Origin: Promethearchaeia archaeon
GTDB taxonomy: Archaea; Asgardarchaeota; Lokiarchaeia; Sigyniarchaeales; SOKP01
Assembly (NCBI GenBank): GCA_029856145.1
Contig: JAHQWK010000004.1
Location: 124,001 to 188,000, forward strand
Length of the DNA: 64,000 bases
Reading direction: 5' to 3'
Shown: piece after piece, positions 32,215-41,396 of the stretch
Position numbering within the stretch: position 1 is the stretch's first letter
How the letters are laid out: each line of letters opens with the position of its first letter
The notes under the pieces: model-generated
Seen by the model: the letters and a program-made list of their open reading frames with translations, nothing else
The model's database searches: none
Told to the model about the DNA's origin: nothing
Translations under genes and position numbers: made by a program

Positions 32215-34137
32215 TTAAATTTTTAATTTACTTCTCCAAAAGCTGATTTTACTTCTTAATTCTTCTTTTTCAACGTTATTTAACAAATTCATATTTCTTT
32301 TAAGAGGGTTAATGCCCATTCTTATTTGCCTTAAAATAGCACTGAAACCTTTTCTCTCAAGGATATCATCTTGCAATTTCTCTAAAAGTAGAGCTATTTG
32401 TTCTCCAGGCAATGTGTCGATTTTTCCGAAGATATTGTCAAATTGAGTTGATAGATAAGCGTCTGTTGATATAACTACTCCTGGTTGGATATCTGGAGTT
32501 GTTTTAACAGGTTCTAGTTGAGGTCTTAGAGGTTCCGGAGGTGTTGGTATAGGAGTAAGAGGTATTTGTTGGGAAACTTTTGGTATAGGTGGAGTGACAG
32601 GTTGTTGATACTGTGGTTGTGCGAAACTGGGTTCAGGAGTGTGTTTTATCGCGTGTGTAATCTCTACTTGTTCAAATTTCTTACTCTGAATCCAAACATC
32701 CTCTAAAACTGCGGCGAATAATTTTACATGTTCTTCTAATACTGAACCCATTCCAGCTATTTCAAATTCTCCTGTTTCTGTTTTTGATACAACACATACA
32801 ACCACTTCTTCGAAATCTTTATTTATCGACCATAAATTTTCTCTGGAATAATGTCTTATTGTTAAATTTGTATAATCTGCTGCTTGTTTAAATCTCATTT
32901 GATCCTCTGGATTAGTTAAATCAAAATTTGTTGAAATTCTAATATTAACATGTTTTTTCAATCTTGTTAATGCAACTAAATCAATGTCTTCTAACTTAGG
33001 AGCTATAACATGAACTCGCATTTTCACCCGAGATAATGATTCATTTATTTGTGCTTTGATTCCTTCTATACTTCTTACAAACCATACATCTTTAAAGCTT
33101 AACAATGATGCTTCCTTCGAACGGTCCCAAAACTCTTGCATTGTCATCTCTGCACTTTCTAATTGATTTATGATATTATTGATAATATCATCTTGTATGG
33201 ATTCAAAAATTTCTGTGCGGAATAAATCTTTAAGTTCTGCGATTCCAGAAAGGATATCATCATGGACTCCTGAAACTCTTTTTTCTAAGTCTTCTAATGT
33301 AGTAACCATTCCACTCTGAATATCGGTAAATATAGTACCTAAGTCAGTACTGATCTCACCTGCGGTATCTGTAATACTACCTAACTGATTTATGACTTGA
33401 TCTAACATGTTTTGAGTAGTTTGCACGAATTTTTCTCGAAAAGTTTTAGTTATCTCTGTAAATTGTTCTGAAATTACTTTAGATACAATTTTTTCTGCCA
33501 TACTGCTTAATGCTCCAATTCTAAATTGTTTTTCGAATCGAGTCGCAATTTCAGATTTTACTGAATCTAAACGAGACTCCATTGCTTCAAAGTCTCTAGT
33601 TATATCTGCTGGAACAATTTCTTTTAAATTAAGTATAAATCTTCTTACATCTCGAAACTTATTTACCTGTTCAAGTTCTTTTTCAAATCGATCAAATTGT
33701 GTTTTTATTTGAGCTGGTAATTTTGACTTCATTATCTGAAGGTAAGTTTTATAGTCATCTAATTTCTTAAGTTTTGCCGATTGTTCACCTAAGGAATCGA
33801 ATTTCTCTTGGATATTCTTAGGAGCTATTTGTTGAAAATTTTTTATCGCCTCTTTGAATTGATGAATCTGGCTAACAAGTGCAGCATAAGGAGGTAAAGC
33901 TTCATAAATTGGCATTTTTCCAGGAATTTGCTTAAGAAGGCCCTTTTCAAATAAATTATTAGCTATTTCTGCTGCTCTTTCTTCAGTTACATTATTAAGT
34001 AGAGCTATTTCTCCAACCATTACAGGGCCTCTTCCTGTAATCTTATAATATGTATCGACCTCATCGTGAGCTAATCCGATGAGTTCCAAAACATGCTTTG
34101 TTGCTGAATCATCTTCTCCTGACAAGTTAACCATCAT
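32215..34137 (-). CDS. TrmB-like winged-helix protein with long coiled coil
   Basis: About 640 aa. Residues about 10-75 are a TrmB-type winged helix (HVLELIGLAHDEVDTYYKITGRGPVMVGEIALLNNVTEERAAEIANNLFEKGLL). A long helical/coiled-coil region (about 80-340) follows, then a TrmB C-terminal, phospholipase-D-like domain (about 345-480), a Pro/Gln-rich linker (about 490-560) and a helical tail. This is much larger than sugar-sensing TrmB proteins, and the coil suggests a structural or signalling role. The start is placed at ATG 34137 just after AAGGAG and the upstream stop; ATG 34167 would overlap the upstream gene by 23 nt. Confidence 0.75.
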   Translation of the reverse strand: MMVNLSGEDDSATKHVLELIGLAHDEVDTYYKITGRGPVMVGEIALLNNVTEERAAEIANNLFEKGLLKQIPGKMPIYEALPPYAALVSQIHQFKEAIKNFQQIAPKNIQEKFDSLGEQSAKLKKLDDYKTYLQIMKSKLPAQIKTQFDRFEKELEQVNKFRDVRRFILNLKEIVPADITRDFEAMESRLDSVKSEIATRFEKQFRIGALSSMAEKIVSKVISEQFTEITKTFREKFVQTTQNMLDQVINQLGSITDTAGEISTDLGTIFTDIQSGMVTTLEDLEKRVSGVHDDILSGIAELKDLFRTEIFESIQDDIINNIINQLESAEMTMQEFWDRSKEASLLSFKDVWFVRSIEGIKAQINESLSRVKMRVHVIAPKLEDIDLVALTRLKKHVNIRISTNFDLTNPEDQMRFKQAADYTNLTIRHYSRENLWSINKDFEEVVVCVVSKTETGEFEIAGMGSVLEEHVKLFAAVLEDVWIQSKKFEQVEITHAIKHTPEPSFAQPQYQQPVTPPIPKVSQQIPLTPIPTPPEPLRPQLEPVKTTPDIQPGVVISTDAYLSTQFDNIFGKIDTLPGEQIALLLEKLQDDILERKGFSAILRQIRMGINPLKRNMNLLNNVEKEELRSKISFWRSKLKI

Positions 34138-34144
34138 CTCCTTA

Positions 34145-35275
34145 TTATTTTTTATATGCTGCTTCAAGAAATTCTAGATGCTTAATTGCTACATTTTTGT
34201 TTAGTTTTCCTTCCATTCTATCTTTACGAATCTTTTCTATTAAATATTCGGGATAAAAAGTTTGAACAACTATATCAGTTAATAAAAATACCCATATTGT
34301 ATCGTTGTTACTATCTTTTATGACTTTTAGAATTTGATCATCTTCCATACCCTTTAAGAGACCTCCTATTTGGTCTAAACTCTCTCCAGGCCCTTTTGGA
34401 ATTTTATTTATTGGATATCCTCTCTCTCTAAATAAAGTTATGTAATCATAGTTATCTGGATTCATTAAATTTCGAGCTATTTTTAAGTTATCCTCAAAAG
34501 TGGGTTTGTAATTTGTAAAAAATTGAGTGACTTCTTCAAGATATTTTGATGCAACTTCAGGTGTTGGAATATTCTTTTTGGCGTCTTCGATTAACTTAGA
34601 AACTGGTGATCTAAAAATAGTAAAATCAGTGAGAAGAAATAACGTTATATCAGTATCACCTTCAACCCAATCTTGCATTAACAAGCCAGTTTTAATAAAA
34701 GGATCCAAGACATATTCGATATTTGGGATTATTTTTTGCAATTTCTCTTCTATAATCCCTTGTAATTCCCTTCTAGATAATGATCTTTCTTGTAAAGCCT
34801 CTAATATCGTCCGTGCTTTTTCACTAGTATATATTTGTGCTAATCTTTGTTCTTTTGATAAATTTTTTAATCGATCCAAGAGAATTAGTGTATTTCTCAG
34901 ATAGAGTTTTATTGTTTTTACAATTTCATAACTTTGTGATATATTAGTGCTCATCTGCCTTAAGTATTTTACTAAATCTTCATTAATTTCTTTTAGTACA
35001 GCTTCGCCGAACATTTCAGGGTCTTCTCCTAATTCTAACATTAAATTTATCATTATAGGCATATCAGATTCCATGCCAGTAAAATAACTCGATACATTCG
35101 AACGAGCTTTTTCTAATCGTACTAATACATTTCCTGCCGCTCCTGCACCCGTAATATGTGCATAAAAGATTCGCATCATATCGTCTAAGTCTATCTCAAG
35201 ATCTTCTGGATAACTTAGTTTAACAACTAGTCCCTGATCTTCTGTCCATTCAGTTATAATATAACCATGTGGCAT
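34145..35275 (-). CDS. Longin-like / winged-helix protein
   Basis: A 376-aa protein. Residues 1-75 (GYIITEWTEDQGLVVKLSYPEDLEIDLDDMMRIFYAH) resemble the longin-like N-terminus of the GTPase fusion at 50333-51655 (SWDTKMGATLEMKYPLDLKLTDELINKIYMTH). Two winged-helix-like segments follow (about 150-230 and 270-345), each ending in a hydrophobic strand (LFLLTDF, VFLLTDI). ATG abuts the stop of the upstream surface-protein gene. The pairing with a TrmB-like protein and two surface proteins suggests a membrane-to-DNA signalling unit; this is inference. Confidence 0.65.
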   Translation of the reverse strand: MPHGYIITEWTEDQGLVVKLSYPEDLEIDLDDMMRIFYAHITGAGAAGNVLVRLEKARSNVSSYFTGMESDMPIMINLMLELGEDPEMFGEAVLKEINEDLVKYLRQMSTNISQSYEIVKTIKLYLRNTLILLDRLKNLSKEQRLAQIYTSEKARTILEALQERSLSRRELQGIIEEKLQKIIPNIEYVLDPFIKTGLLMQDWVEGDTDITLFLLTDFTIFRSPVSKLIEDAKKNIPTPEVASKYLEEVTQFFTNYKPTFEDNLKIARNLMNPDNYDYITLFRERGYPINKIPKGPGESLDQIGGLLKGMEDDQILKVIKDSNNDTIWVFLLTDIVVQTFYPEYLIEKIRKDRMEGKLNKNVAIKHLEFLEAAYKK

Positions 35276-36874
35276 TTAAATTTCTCCCTCTTTTTTAATT
35301 GGATTTTTTTCAATTTTTTTTTCAATTTGTTCTTGTTGAATGGTTTCAAATATTAAAATATTCTTTCGTTCATATAAACTATTCTTAATTATATCCTCTC
35401 GGTTATTTACCAATATTGGCTTTTTGGCTTTTCCTTTACTAACTCTTTTCTTTAATTTCCTTATTTTTCTAACTAATGGAGGATATTTAAAATGAAATTG
35501 ATATAAACTAAATGCTATAACAATACTAATAATTCCAACAGTTAACCCAATAACGAGAAGACTTAAATCTGTTCCCGGTTTGACATAAATATATGAAATG
35601 TAAAGATAAATATCATCAATCGAAATTGTTATTGTTCTGTTTAATCCAAATGTATTTGCTATATAAGTTTGTATTGAAATTGATATATTTACTCCTTCTC
35701 TAAATAATGATGCAAAATCTACTCCTTCAAACCTTATATGTTGTAAGCTAGTAGTCAAAGAACTTAACTGAATTGTTTCTCTATAGGGATTATCATTAAT
35801 TAAAATCCTTATTTCTGAAAATGGAGATAGATCATAGGGCCAAGCTTCGCTTATTGAATAATTAAAATAACATATAGCGTTAGTAATTTGTACATTTTCA
35901 CCACTTACAGCATCCCCAATTTGATTCCACGCCACAGTTGTGAATTTTTCAATTTTTCTCTCATATGAAAATGTTAAATTACATTCTTTTATTCTTAGAT
36001 AATTAAATGTGTCTCTATCGTTTCCCCAATTATCTTCACAGTATATATCTATTCCCAATGTTATAGTGAAATTAGAATGAGAAGGATCTTTCTCAAATGC
36101 TGAATTTAATGCTGTTATTAACACACTTTCTCCATATATATATAGGAGACTATTATTTATTATCGAAGTAAGTCCATCTGAATCTACTCCTAAATCAACA
36201 GTTCGATTGAAAGCTACTATATAAGGATTTATAAAATCAATATCTGAAATAAGAACGTAAAAAGTTACAAAATCTCCAATACCAAATTGATTAAGAGCAC
36301 TTTCACCCAAAACATCCACACCCCCAGCAGAATCATCTCCCTGACCAACCACAGAAGCATTAAATACCACATCTAAGTCTGCAGAAGTAATTTCATATTT
36401 TGACATATCTACTGGCATACTAATATTTTTCCTCCAGTGAACTCCAGGAAATTGATTGGAACGTTCATTCCATGAATGAGAAACATAACAACCAAATGAA
36501 TCAATACTTGTAGTGTCTGGTAGGTAGTAATCAGGTTTTGCATATTCATACCAATTTGGTGAATCTGTTGAATTTGGAACGCCATATAATTGAAAAACGC
36601 TCCTTTCTCCTAAAACATGAAAATTTCCCATACCACTGCTAATATTTGCATCTACAGATGAATTATCCCCTTGATCACCTTTTGTATAAAACCAGTTCTG
36701 CTGAGTTGAAAAATCATTATTTTCTAACCATTGGGTTTGAGCAGAAAGATGAATCTCTTTTTGATCATTGTTTTCTAATGAATTCAATATATGATTAGAA
36801 ATATTAGTTTGAGTTAAAAATATGAGAAAAACTATTGACACCAATAAATATTTTGTATTTTTCGTCTTTCTCAT
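35276..36874 (-). CDS. Membrane-anchored surface protein, paralogue 2
   Basis: A 532-aa protein with a signal/anchor helix (about residues 8-26), a large strand-rich ectodomain with many N-glycosylation sequons, one C-terminal membrane helix (about 440-462) and a short basic cytoplasmic tail (PPLVRKIRKLKKRVSKGKAK). The upstream gene has the same plan and shares motifs such as SIDSFGCYVSH, ISMPVDMSKY and IDIYCEDN, so they are duplicates and may form a heterodimer. No named family. Its stop abuts the longin-like gene, and its start overlaps the upstream gene by 4 nt. Confidence 0.7.
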   Translation of the reverse strand: MRKTKNTKYLLVSIVFLIFLTQTNISNHILNSLENNDQKEIHLSAQTQWLENNDFSTQQNWFYTKGDQGDNSSVDANISSGMGNFHVLGERSVFQLYGVPNSTDSPNWYEYAKPDYYLPDTTSIDSFGCYVSHSWNERSNQFPGVHWRKNISMPVDMSKYEITSADLDVVFNASVVGQGDDSAGGVDVLGESALNQFGIGDFVTFYVLISDIDFINPYIVAFNRTVDLGVDSDGLTSIINNSLLYIYGESVLITALNSAFEKDPSHSNFTITLGIDIYCEDNWGNDRDTFNYLRIKECNLTFSYERKIEKFTTVAWNQIGDAVSGENVQITNAICYFNYSISEAWPYDLSPFSEIRILINDNPYRETIQLSSLTTSLQHIRFEGVDFASLFREGVNISISIQTYIANTFGLNRTITISIDDIYLYISYIYVKPGTDLSLLVIGLTVGIISIVIAFSLYQFHFKYPPLVRKIRKLKKRVSKGKAKKPILVNNREDIIKNSLYERKNILIFETIQQEQIEKKIEKNPIKKEGEI

Positions 36875-38502
36875 TGAATTACCCCTCCGTTATTGTATAT
36901 ATTGCCTGGTTTTTCTTGATTAGGCTTTTCAATACTTAAATCTTTTTTCACTATAGCTTCGGACTCTAAATCTAAGATTTGTAACTTATTCTGTAAACTA
37001 CTATTTACAATTAAATCTCTTTGGTATAGCATTATAGGTTTAAGTTTCCTCCCTTTCCTAACCTTTTTCTTTAATTTTCTTATTTTTCTAACCATTGGAG
37101 GAAACTGAAAAATTTTAAAATACAATCCAAGAGCCGTAGCAAGGATAATGATTCCTGCACTTAATCCAATTATTACTGGAGTCCAATCCCCACCAACATG
37201 TATGATTGTGATATAGAGATATACATCATCAATAGAAATTTCAATCTCTTTATCTAAATTGAAATTATCAGCAAGAAATAACTGAATTGAGAGATTTACT
37301 CCTGAATTTAAGTCAATAAAATCAGTAATGTCAAGTCCTCCTAATTTCACCTCTTGAAATGATGCATTAGCAGAACTTAATTTTAAAGTTTGCCTATCAT
37401 AAAAAATATCATTCAAATAGATTCTAAATTCAGAAAGGGGAGCCGTTGTTGGCCAAGTATCATTTATCTTATATTTGAAATTTAAATTACCATCTGTTAT
37501 TCGAATATTTCTACCACTTACCTCTTCCCCTATTTGATTTAATGATAATGATGTAAAATAATCTATTTTCTTTTCATAAGTTATGGTAAGATTACAGGTT
37601 TTAAAGATCAAATAATTCCATAAATCTTGATCTCCTCCACCAGCAGCTTTATTATCTTCACAATATATATCTAAACCTAAAGTAATAGTAAAATTTTGAT
37701 TATCTGTCTGCAGAGCAGTATTTAAAGCGGCAATTAAGTCTGGCTCATTAACATAATTTAATTCTGTGTCATTAATTTCTAAAATATCTGGAAATCCAAC
37801 CCGATCACCTTGTCCTAAAGCAACATCACGAGTTTCGAAGCTAGCAACAGGAAACGGATAGGTATAATTTGTATCTGATAATTGAACATAAAAATTTGCT
37901 GAATCACCAATAAGGAATTTGTCCGCATCAATATAGAACGTATTTGAAGTATTATCCCAATCATTATAACTATCTACATTAATGTCAACACTTGCATTAA
38001 AGATGACTTCTAATGATGCATCAGTAATAACATAGTCAGACATATCAACTGGCATACTTATATTCGTTCTAAAATGAACACTTGGAAAATTATGTACTTG
38101 TCCAGGGCCCGTACTTTCATCTAAATAATGATAAACCCAACAACCATAGGATCTTATTTCTGAATCATCTGGAAGCATAAAATTACTATTGTTATATATT
38201 CCCCACCCGGGAGAAGTTGAACTATTAGGCGTCCCAGAAATTAATGTAAATGTTCTTTTTTCTCCAAGAATCCTATAGTTTGCTTGATTTTGACTTGCTA
38301 TTAGCTCAAGATCTGAATTATCACCTTCTGATCCATATTCCCAAAACCAATCTGGAGTGATAGGAGAATCTAGAGTTGGATTTTCCACCCACAATTCCGG
38401 TTCGGAAGGTTTAGGAGTTAATAAAATAAAAGATCCATAAATTAATGCCCCTATTACTACTACGCCAAGTATACTCCCGATTAATACTTTTTTATTTACC
38501 AA
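36871..38502 (-). CDS. Membrane-anchored surface protein, paralogue 1
   Basis: A 543-aa protein, first gene of a four-gene operon. It has an N-terminal membrane segment (about residues 6-29), a beta-rich ectodomain containing an RSYGCWVYH/ISMPVDMSDY/LDIYCEDN series shared with the next gene, a C-terminal helix (about 447-470) and a basic tail (FPPMVRKIRKLKKKVRKG). The tail motif FPPMVRKIRKLKKKV is almost identical in both paralogues while the ectodomains differ, so the tail is probably the part that contacts cytoplasmic partners. Confidence 0.7.
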   Translation of the reverse strand: MVNKKVLIGSILGVVVIGALIYGSFILLTPKPSEPELWVENPTLDSPITPDWFWEYGSEGDNSDLELIASQNQANYRILGEKRTFTLISGTPNSSTSPGWGIYNNSNFMLPDDSEIRSYGCWVYHYLDESTGPGQVHNFPSVHFRTNISMPVDMSDYVITDASLEVIFNASVDINVDSYNDWDNTSNTFYIDADKFLIGDSANFYVQLSDTNYTYPFPVASFETRDVALGQGDRVGFPDILEINDTELNYVNEPDLIAALNTALQTDNQNFTITLGLDIYCEDNKAAGGGDQDLWNYLIFKTCNLTITYEKKIDYFTSLSLNQIGEEVSGRNIRITDGNLNFKYKINDTWPTTAPLSEFRIYLNDIFYDRQTLKLSSANASFQEVKLGGLDITDFIDLNSGVNLSIQLFLADNFNLDKEIEISIDDVYLYITIIHVGGDWTPVIIGLSAGIIILATALGLYFKIFQFPPMVRKIRKLKKKVRKGRKLKPIMLYQRDLIVNSSLQNKLQILDLESEAIVKKDLSIEKPNQEKPGNIYNNGGVIQ

Positions 38503-38687
38503 ATCTGTTTACCTCAATATCTACAATTTGGGATGCAATTATAAAATTGGAATCTTATTTAGATATCACTTTTATAATATCAAGATCTTGGTTGCTTATT
38601 CCAGTTTTTCACTACTTTTATAGGATAATAGTAGCAATATGCCATATAAAAATCTTCTTCTATTTAAATTTACATCTATCATTATTT

Positions 38688-39491
38688 TTATAAAGCACTT
38701 TTTACAAATCCGCCATCAACTTGTATTACCGTCCCAGTAATGTAACTTGCCTTTTCAGATGCTAAGAATACTACTAAATTTGCTAGTTCTTCAGGCTTTC
38801 CTAATCGTCCTAATGGTATAGGATCTATCCACGTTTTCTCAACTTCTTCATAAGATTTACCTGTCTCTTTAACTGTTTTACGTATCAATTCTTTCATACG
38901 ATCTGTTAAGGTCGGACCAGGACATACAACATTCACTAATATATTATGATCACCATACTCATTAGCAAGTGTTTTCGCAAAGCCTACAATGCCTAAACGT
39001 GTTGTGTTAGATAAAACAAGATTGTTTAAAGGTTGTTTAACTGAGACCGATGTAATCGCAATAATCCTTCCGGACTTTTGTTTCCGCATAATAGGAATTA
39101 TTAAATCAGTTATACGAACTATTGAAAGGAGATTTAAATCAATTGAATTTTTCCAGTCTTCTTTCGTAATGTTCTCTATAGTCCCAGAAGGAGGTCCTCC
39201 AGCATTATGGACTAGAATATCAATCTTACCAAATTCATTTAATGTTTTTTCTACAAGATTATTTAGTTGATATTCATGCCTTAAATCAGCCACAATAGGA
39301 AAGACTTTATTATTTGAATTCTTTGAATCTATCTTTTCTATTTTTTCTTTTGCGATTTTAAGGTTTTCTTCAGAACGACTACATATTACAACATTAGCTC
39401 CCTCTTTATAAAGTCCACTTGCGCAAGCAAGCCCTAAACCTTTACTGGATGCTAGTACTAAAGCAACTTTATTTTCTAATCCTAAATTCAT
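38688..39491 (-). CDS. Atypical short-chain dehydrogenase/reductase
   Basis: A 267-aa SDR with Rossmann motif ASSKGLG (about residues 14-20), NAGG (about 96-99) and the C-terminal GxxIQVDGG. The catalytic Tyr-x-x-x-Lys is replaced: where YSASK is expected the chain reads SNTTR. This fits the BKR-like atypical subfamily, which keeps NAD(P) binding but not the standard active site, so activity should not be assumed. It lies 18 nt after a small Cys-rich gene on the same strand. Confidence 0.82.
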   Translation of the reverse strand: MNLGLENKVALVLASSKGLGLACASGLYKEGANVVICSRSEENLKIAKEKIEKIDSKNSNNKVFPIVADLRHEYQLNNLVEKTLNEFGKIDILVHNAGGPPSGTIENITKEDWKNSIDLNLLSIVRITDLIIPIMRKQKSGRIIAITSVSVKQPLNNLVLSNTTRLGIVGFAKTLANEYGDHNILVNVVCPGPTLTDRMKELIRKTVKETGKSYEEVEKTWIDPIPLGRLGKPEELANLVVFLASEKASYITGTVIQVDGGFVKSAL

Positions 39492-39509
39492 TCTTAATAA
39501 TCATCCTCA

Positions 39510-39722
39510 TTATTTCGAATCTGAAATGAAACCTGTGAATTTAGCACATTTTCGGAAAAATTTATTACACCTACTACAATTTTCAGCACTTATACACTCA
39601 ATAGCATAAGGACAAGTGATTTGTTTTTTGTCTAATTTTATCATGACTCTATGTAATCTGTTCTGTATTTCATTTCTCACAGCATTACACCACATATCCC
39701 CGGTTTTCACATCTAATTTCAT
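39510..39722 (-). CDS. Small cysteine-rich protein
   Basis: A 70-aa protein with six cysteines, five of them in CPYAIECISAENCSRC and RKC (about residues 37-59), a pattern that suggests a metal or Fe-S site. The N-terminal half is amphipathic. It is the first gene of a two-gene unit with the atypical SDR. No family that I can name. Confidence 0.55.
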   Translation of the reverse strand: MKLDVKTGDMWCNAVRNEIQNRLHRVMIKLDKKQITCPYAIECISAENCSRCNKFFRKCAKFTGFISDSK

Positions 39723-39947
39723 TTCTAATTATACTATCTCTTTAATAATATAAGAAAAATATCTTTCATTAAAATTATTAGCTTTTTAATATAATACTTC
39801 TAAAATCTACCTCTTAAAAACGAGTTTTCCTAAATTTCCTATGAAAGATTTTAAAAAGATAGTTTTATAAATTCAAATAATTATAATAGTTTTAAAGATT
39901 GAAGAATATATTATTAAATATCTAAACATAATTTGTATAAAAGGTGT

Positions 39948-40409
39948 ATGAGTATTAGTATTGACACGAAAAGTTTCGATAACATTCTCAGCAAGATTAT
40001 AAAGAGTGAAAGTGGCATTAAAAAAGTAATTTTGGTCGATAGAACGGGATTAACTATTGCAAGTGTCTCGAAATTCTCCTATTTCCCAGCTGATGTTGAT
40101 GGGATTGGTGCTATTGCGAGTGCAGTTTTTTGCGCCTCTGAAGAACAAGGTAAAAATCTAGAGCTTGGTAATCTTGAAATTGTCACTTCAGAATTTATCG
40201 GAGGTAAAATCTTTGCATCGTCGTGTGGTCCTAAAGGTGTATTAACACTTATATCTGATCCGGAGATCAACATTGGATTAATTAGGCTTATTTTGAAACG
40301 ATCCGGAGATGAGTTAAAGGATATTCTAGATGAATTTTTATCAGAAACCGTTGATGTTATGGATAGTGGCTTAGATTTATCAGATCTTGACTCACTTACA
40401 CCAGATTAA
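39948..40409 (+). CDS. Roadblock/LC7-domain protein
   Basis: A 153-aa protein with the roadblock/LC7 (MglB/Lamtor-like) fold: GIKKVILVDRTGLTIASVS at about residues 23-41, a central helix with GAIASAVFCASEEQGKNL, and the strand series EIVTSEFIGGKIFASSCGPKGVLTLISD. These homodimers bind small Ras-like GTPases and act as GAPs or scaffolds; in eukaryotes they anchor Rag GTPases. This window encodes several Rag/Gtr-like GTPases, so a partnership is reasonable but not shown. ATG 39948 with the upstream AAAGGTG is preferred to TTG 39933. The C-terminal tail is acidic. Confidence 0.88.
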   Translation: MSISIDTKSFDNILSKIIKSESGIKKVILVDRTGLTIASVSKFSYFPADVDGIGAIASAVFCASEEQGKNLELGNLEIVTSEFIGGKIFASSCGPKGVLTLISDPEINIGLIRLILKRSGDELKDILDEFLSETVDVMDSGLDLSDLDSLTPD

Positions 40410-40548
40410 AAAATATCGTTTTTAATCTAAATTTATTTTATTTGAAATAAACTTAATCTCTCAAATTTCTATAAATTGAATTTGTTGTCTGAAGTTCATT
40501 TATTTAAGTTTACAATGAAAATTAAAAAAAAAAAAAGTAAATTTCTAC

Positions 40549-41052
40549 CTAATTATATAACATTATTAAGAGAGAGCATGATTCTATACGATTTCCACCT
40601 GGAGCACCCAGAGTCCCTGCACCATAAGATCGTACTGATATGGTATACGTGTTTGCAGCCAAATTTAATAGATTATCCTGTGTTGTGAGAGAAAGCCTTG
40701 TATTTACTATTGAAGGTATATCGGCAACGGTTCTAACAGAACTTGTTATTTGAAGTCCATTGTAATATAAACTTACAGTAAGTTGCTCAGGTGTTGCTGA
40801 ATTTCTTAAAATTACTTCACATTCAAATAATATGTGTAAATTTTGACCTTCTCGTACATCAACGTCTATTGATGTTACTTCTGTATATGTCCCTGTGGGA
40901 TACCAGGGGACAGATCTCTCAGTATAATATATATTTTCTATTTTCGAGTATGGTGTTGTTATTATATCTTTTATAACAGTATAAGATCCAAGGCTCACTG
41001 CGATTAGACTTATTAATAATGTAACTATAGTTAAACCTTTTCTATTTCCCAA
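40549..41052 (-). CDS. Single-anchor exported protein
   Basis: A 167-aa protein with a basic N-terminus and one membrane helix (about residues 7-27, LTIVTLLISLIAVSLGSYTVI), followed by an all-beta domain of about 130 residues that ends in IESCSLLIMLYN. The fold resembles a jelly-roll or pseudopilin-like head, but no family is recognised. It stands alone between the roadblock gene and the beta-helix surface proteins. Confidence 0.65.
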   Translation of the reverse strand: MGNRKGLTIVTLLISLIAVSLGSYTVIKDIITTPYSKIENIYYTERSVPWYPTGTYTEVTSIDVDVREGQNLHILFECEVILRNSATPEQLTVSLYYNGLQITSSVRTVADIPSIVNTRLSLTTQDNLLNLAANTYTISVRSYGAGTLGAPGGNRIESCSLLIMLYN

Positions 41053-41396
41053 ATTTAATTCACCTTTTATGGTAAATTTTCTATTATTTTATAATTAAAA
41101 ATTAATTAATGGATAAGACAACCTTTATATAAATAATTAGCTATAAGGTAAATTTTACTTTTTGTTCTTTAGATCTTTATATACCTTTAATTGTTAAGAT
41201 TCAAAAATCGCGAGTTTCGATACTTTTATCGAGAGTTTGTTGAATTAATTCCCTTCTAGCTTTTATTACAGCTTCACTTTTCTAAACCATTATAAAAAAA
41301 AATAATTTTTGTAGGATTTAAAATAGAGGAGAGTTATATATTATTCTGTTAGAAATTGAGAAAAAAAATTAAAATAAAAAAAAAGAAAAAAGAATT
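41053..41396. other. Gene-free stretch with a short coding-like remnant
   Basis: No complete gene. On the minus strand, 41201-41280 is open for 26 codons (KSEAVIKARRELIQQTLDKS...) after an in-frame TAG and without a start, so it may be a decayed gene end. A TATA-like TTTATATAAATA lies near 41136. Confidence 0.35.

Noticed and set aside
38688..39491. FabG-type ketoacyl reductase call
   Set aside because: The catalytic Tyr and Lys are replaced and the sequence fits the atypical BKR-like subfamily.
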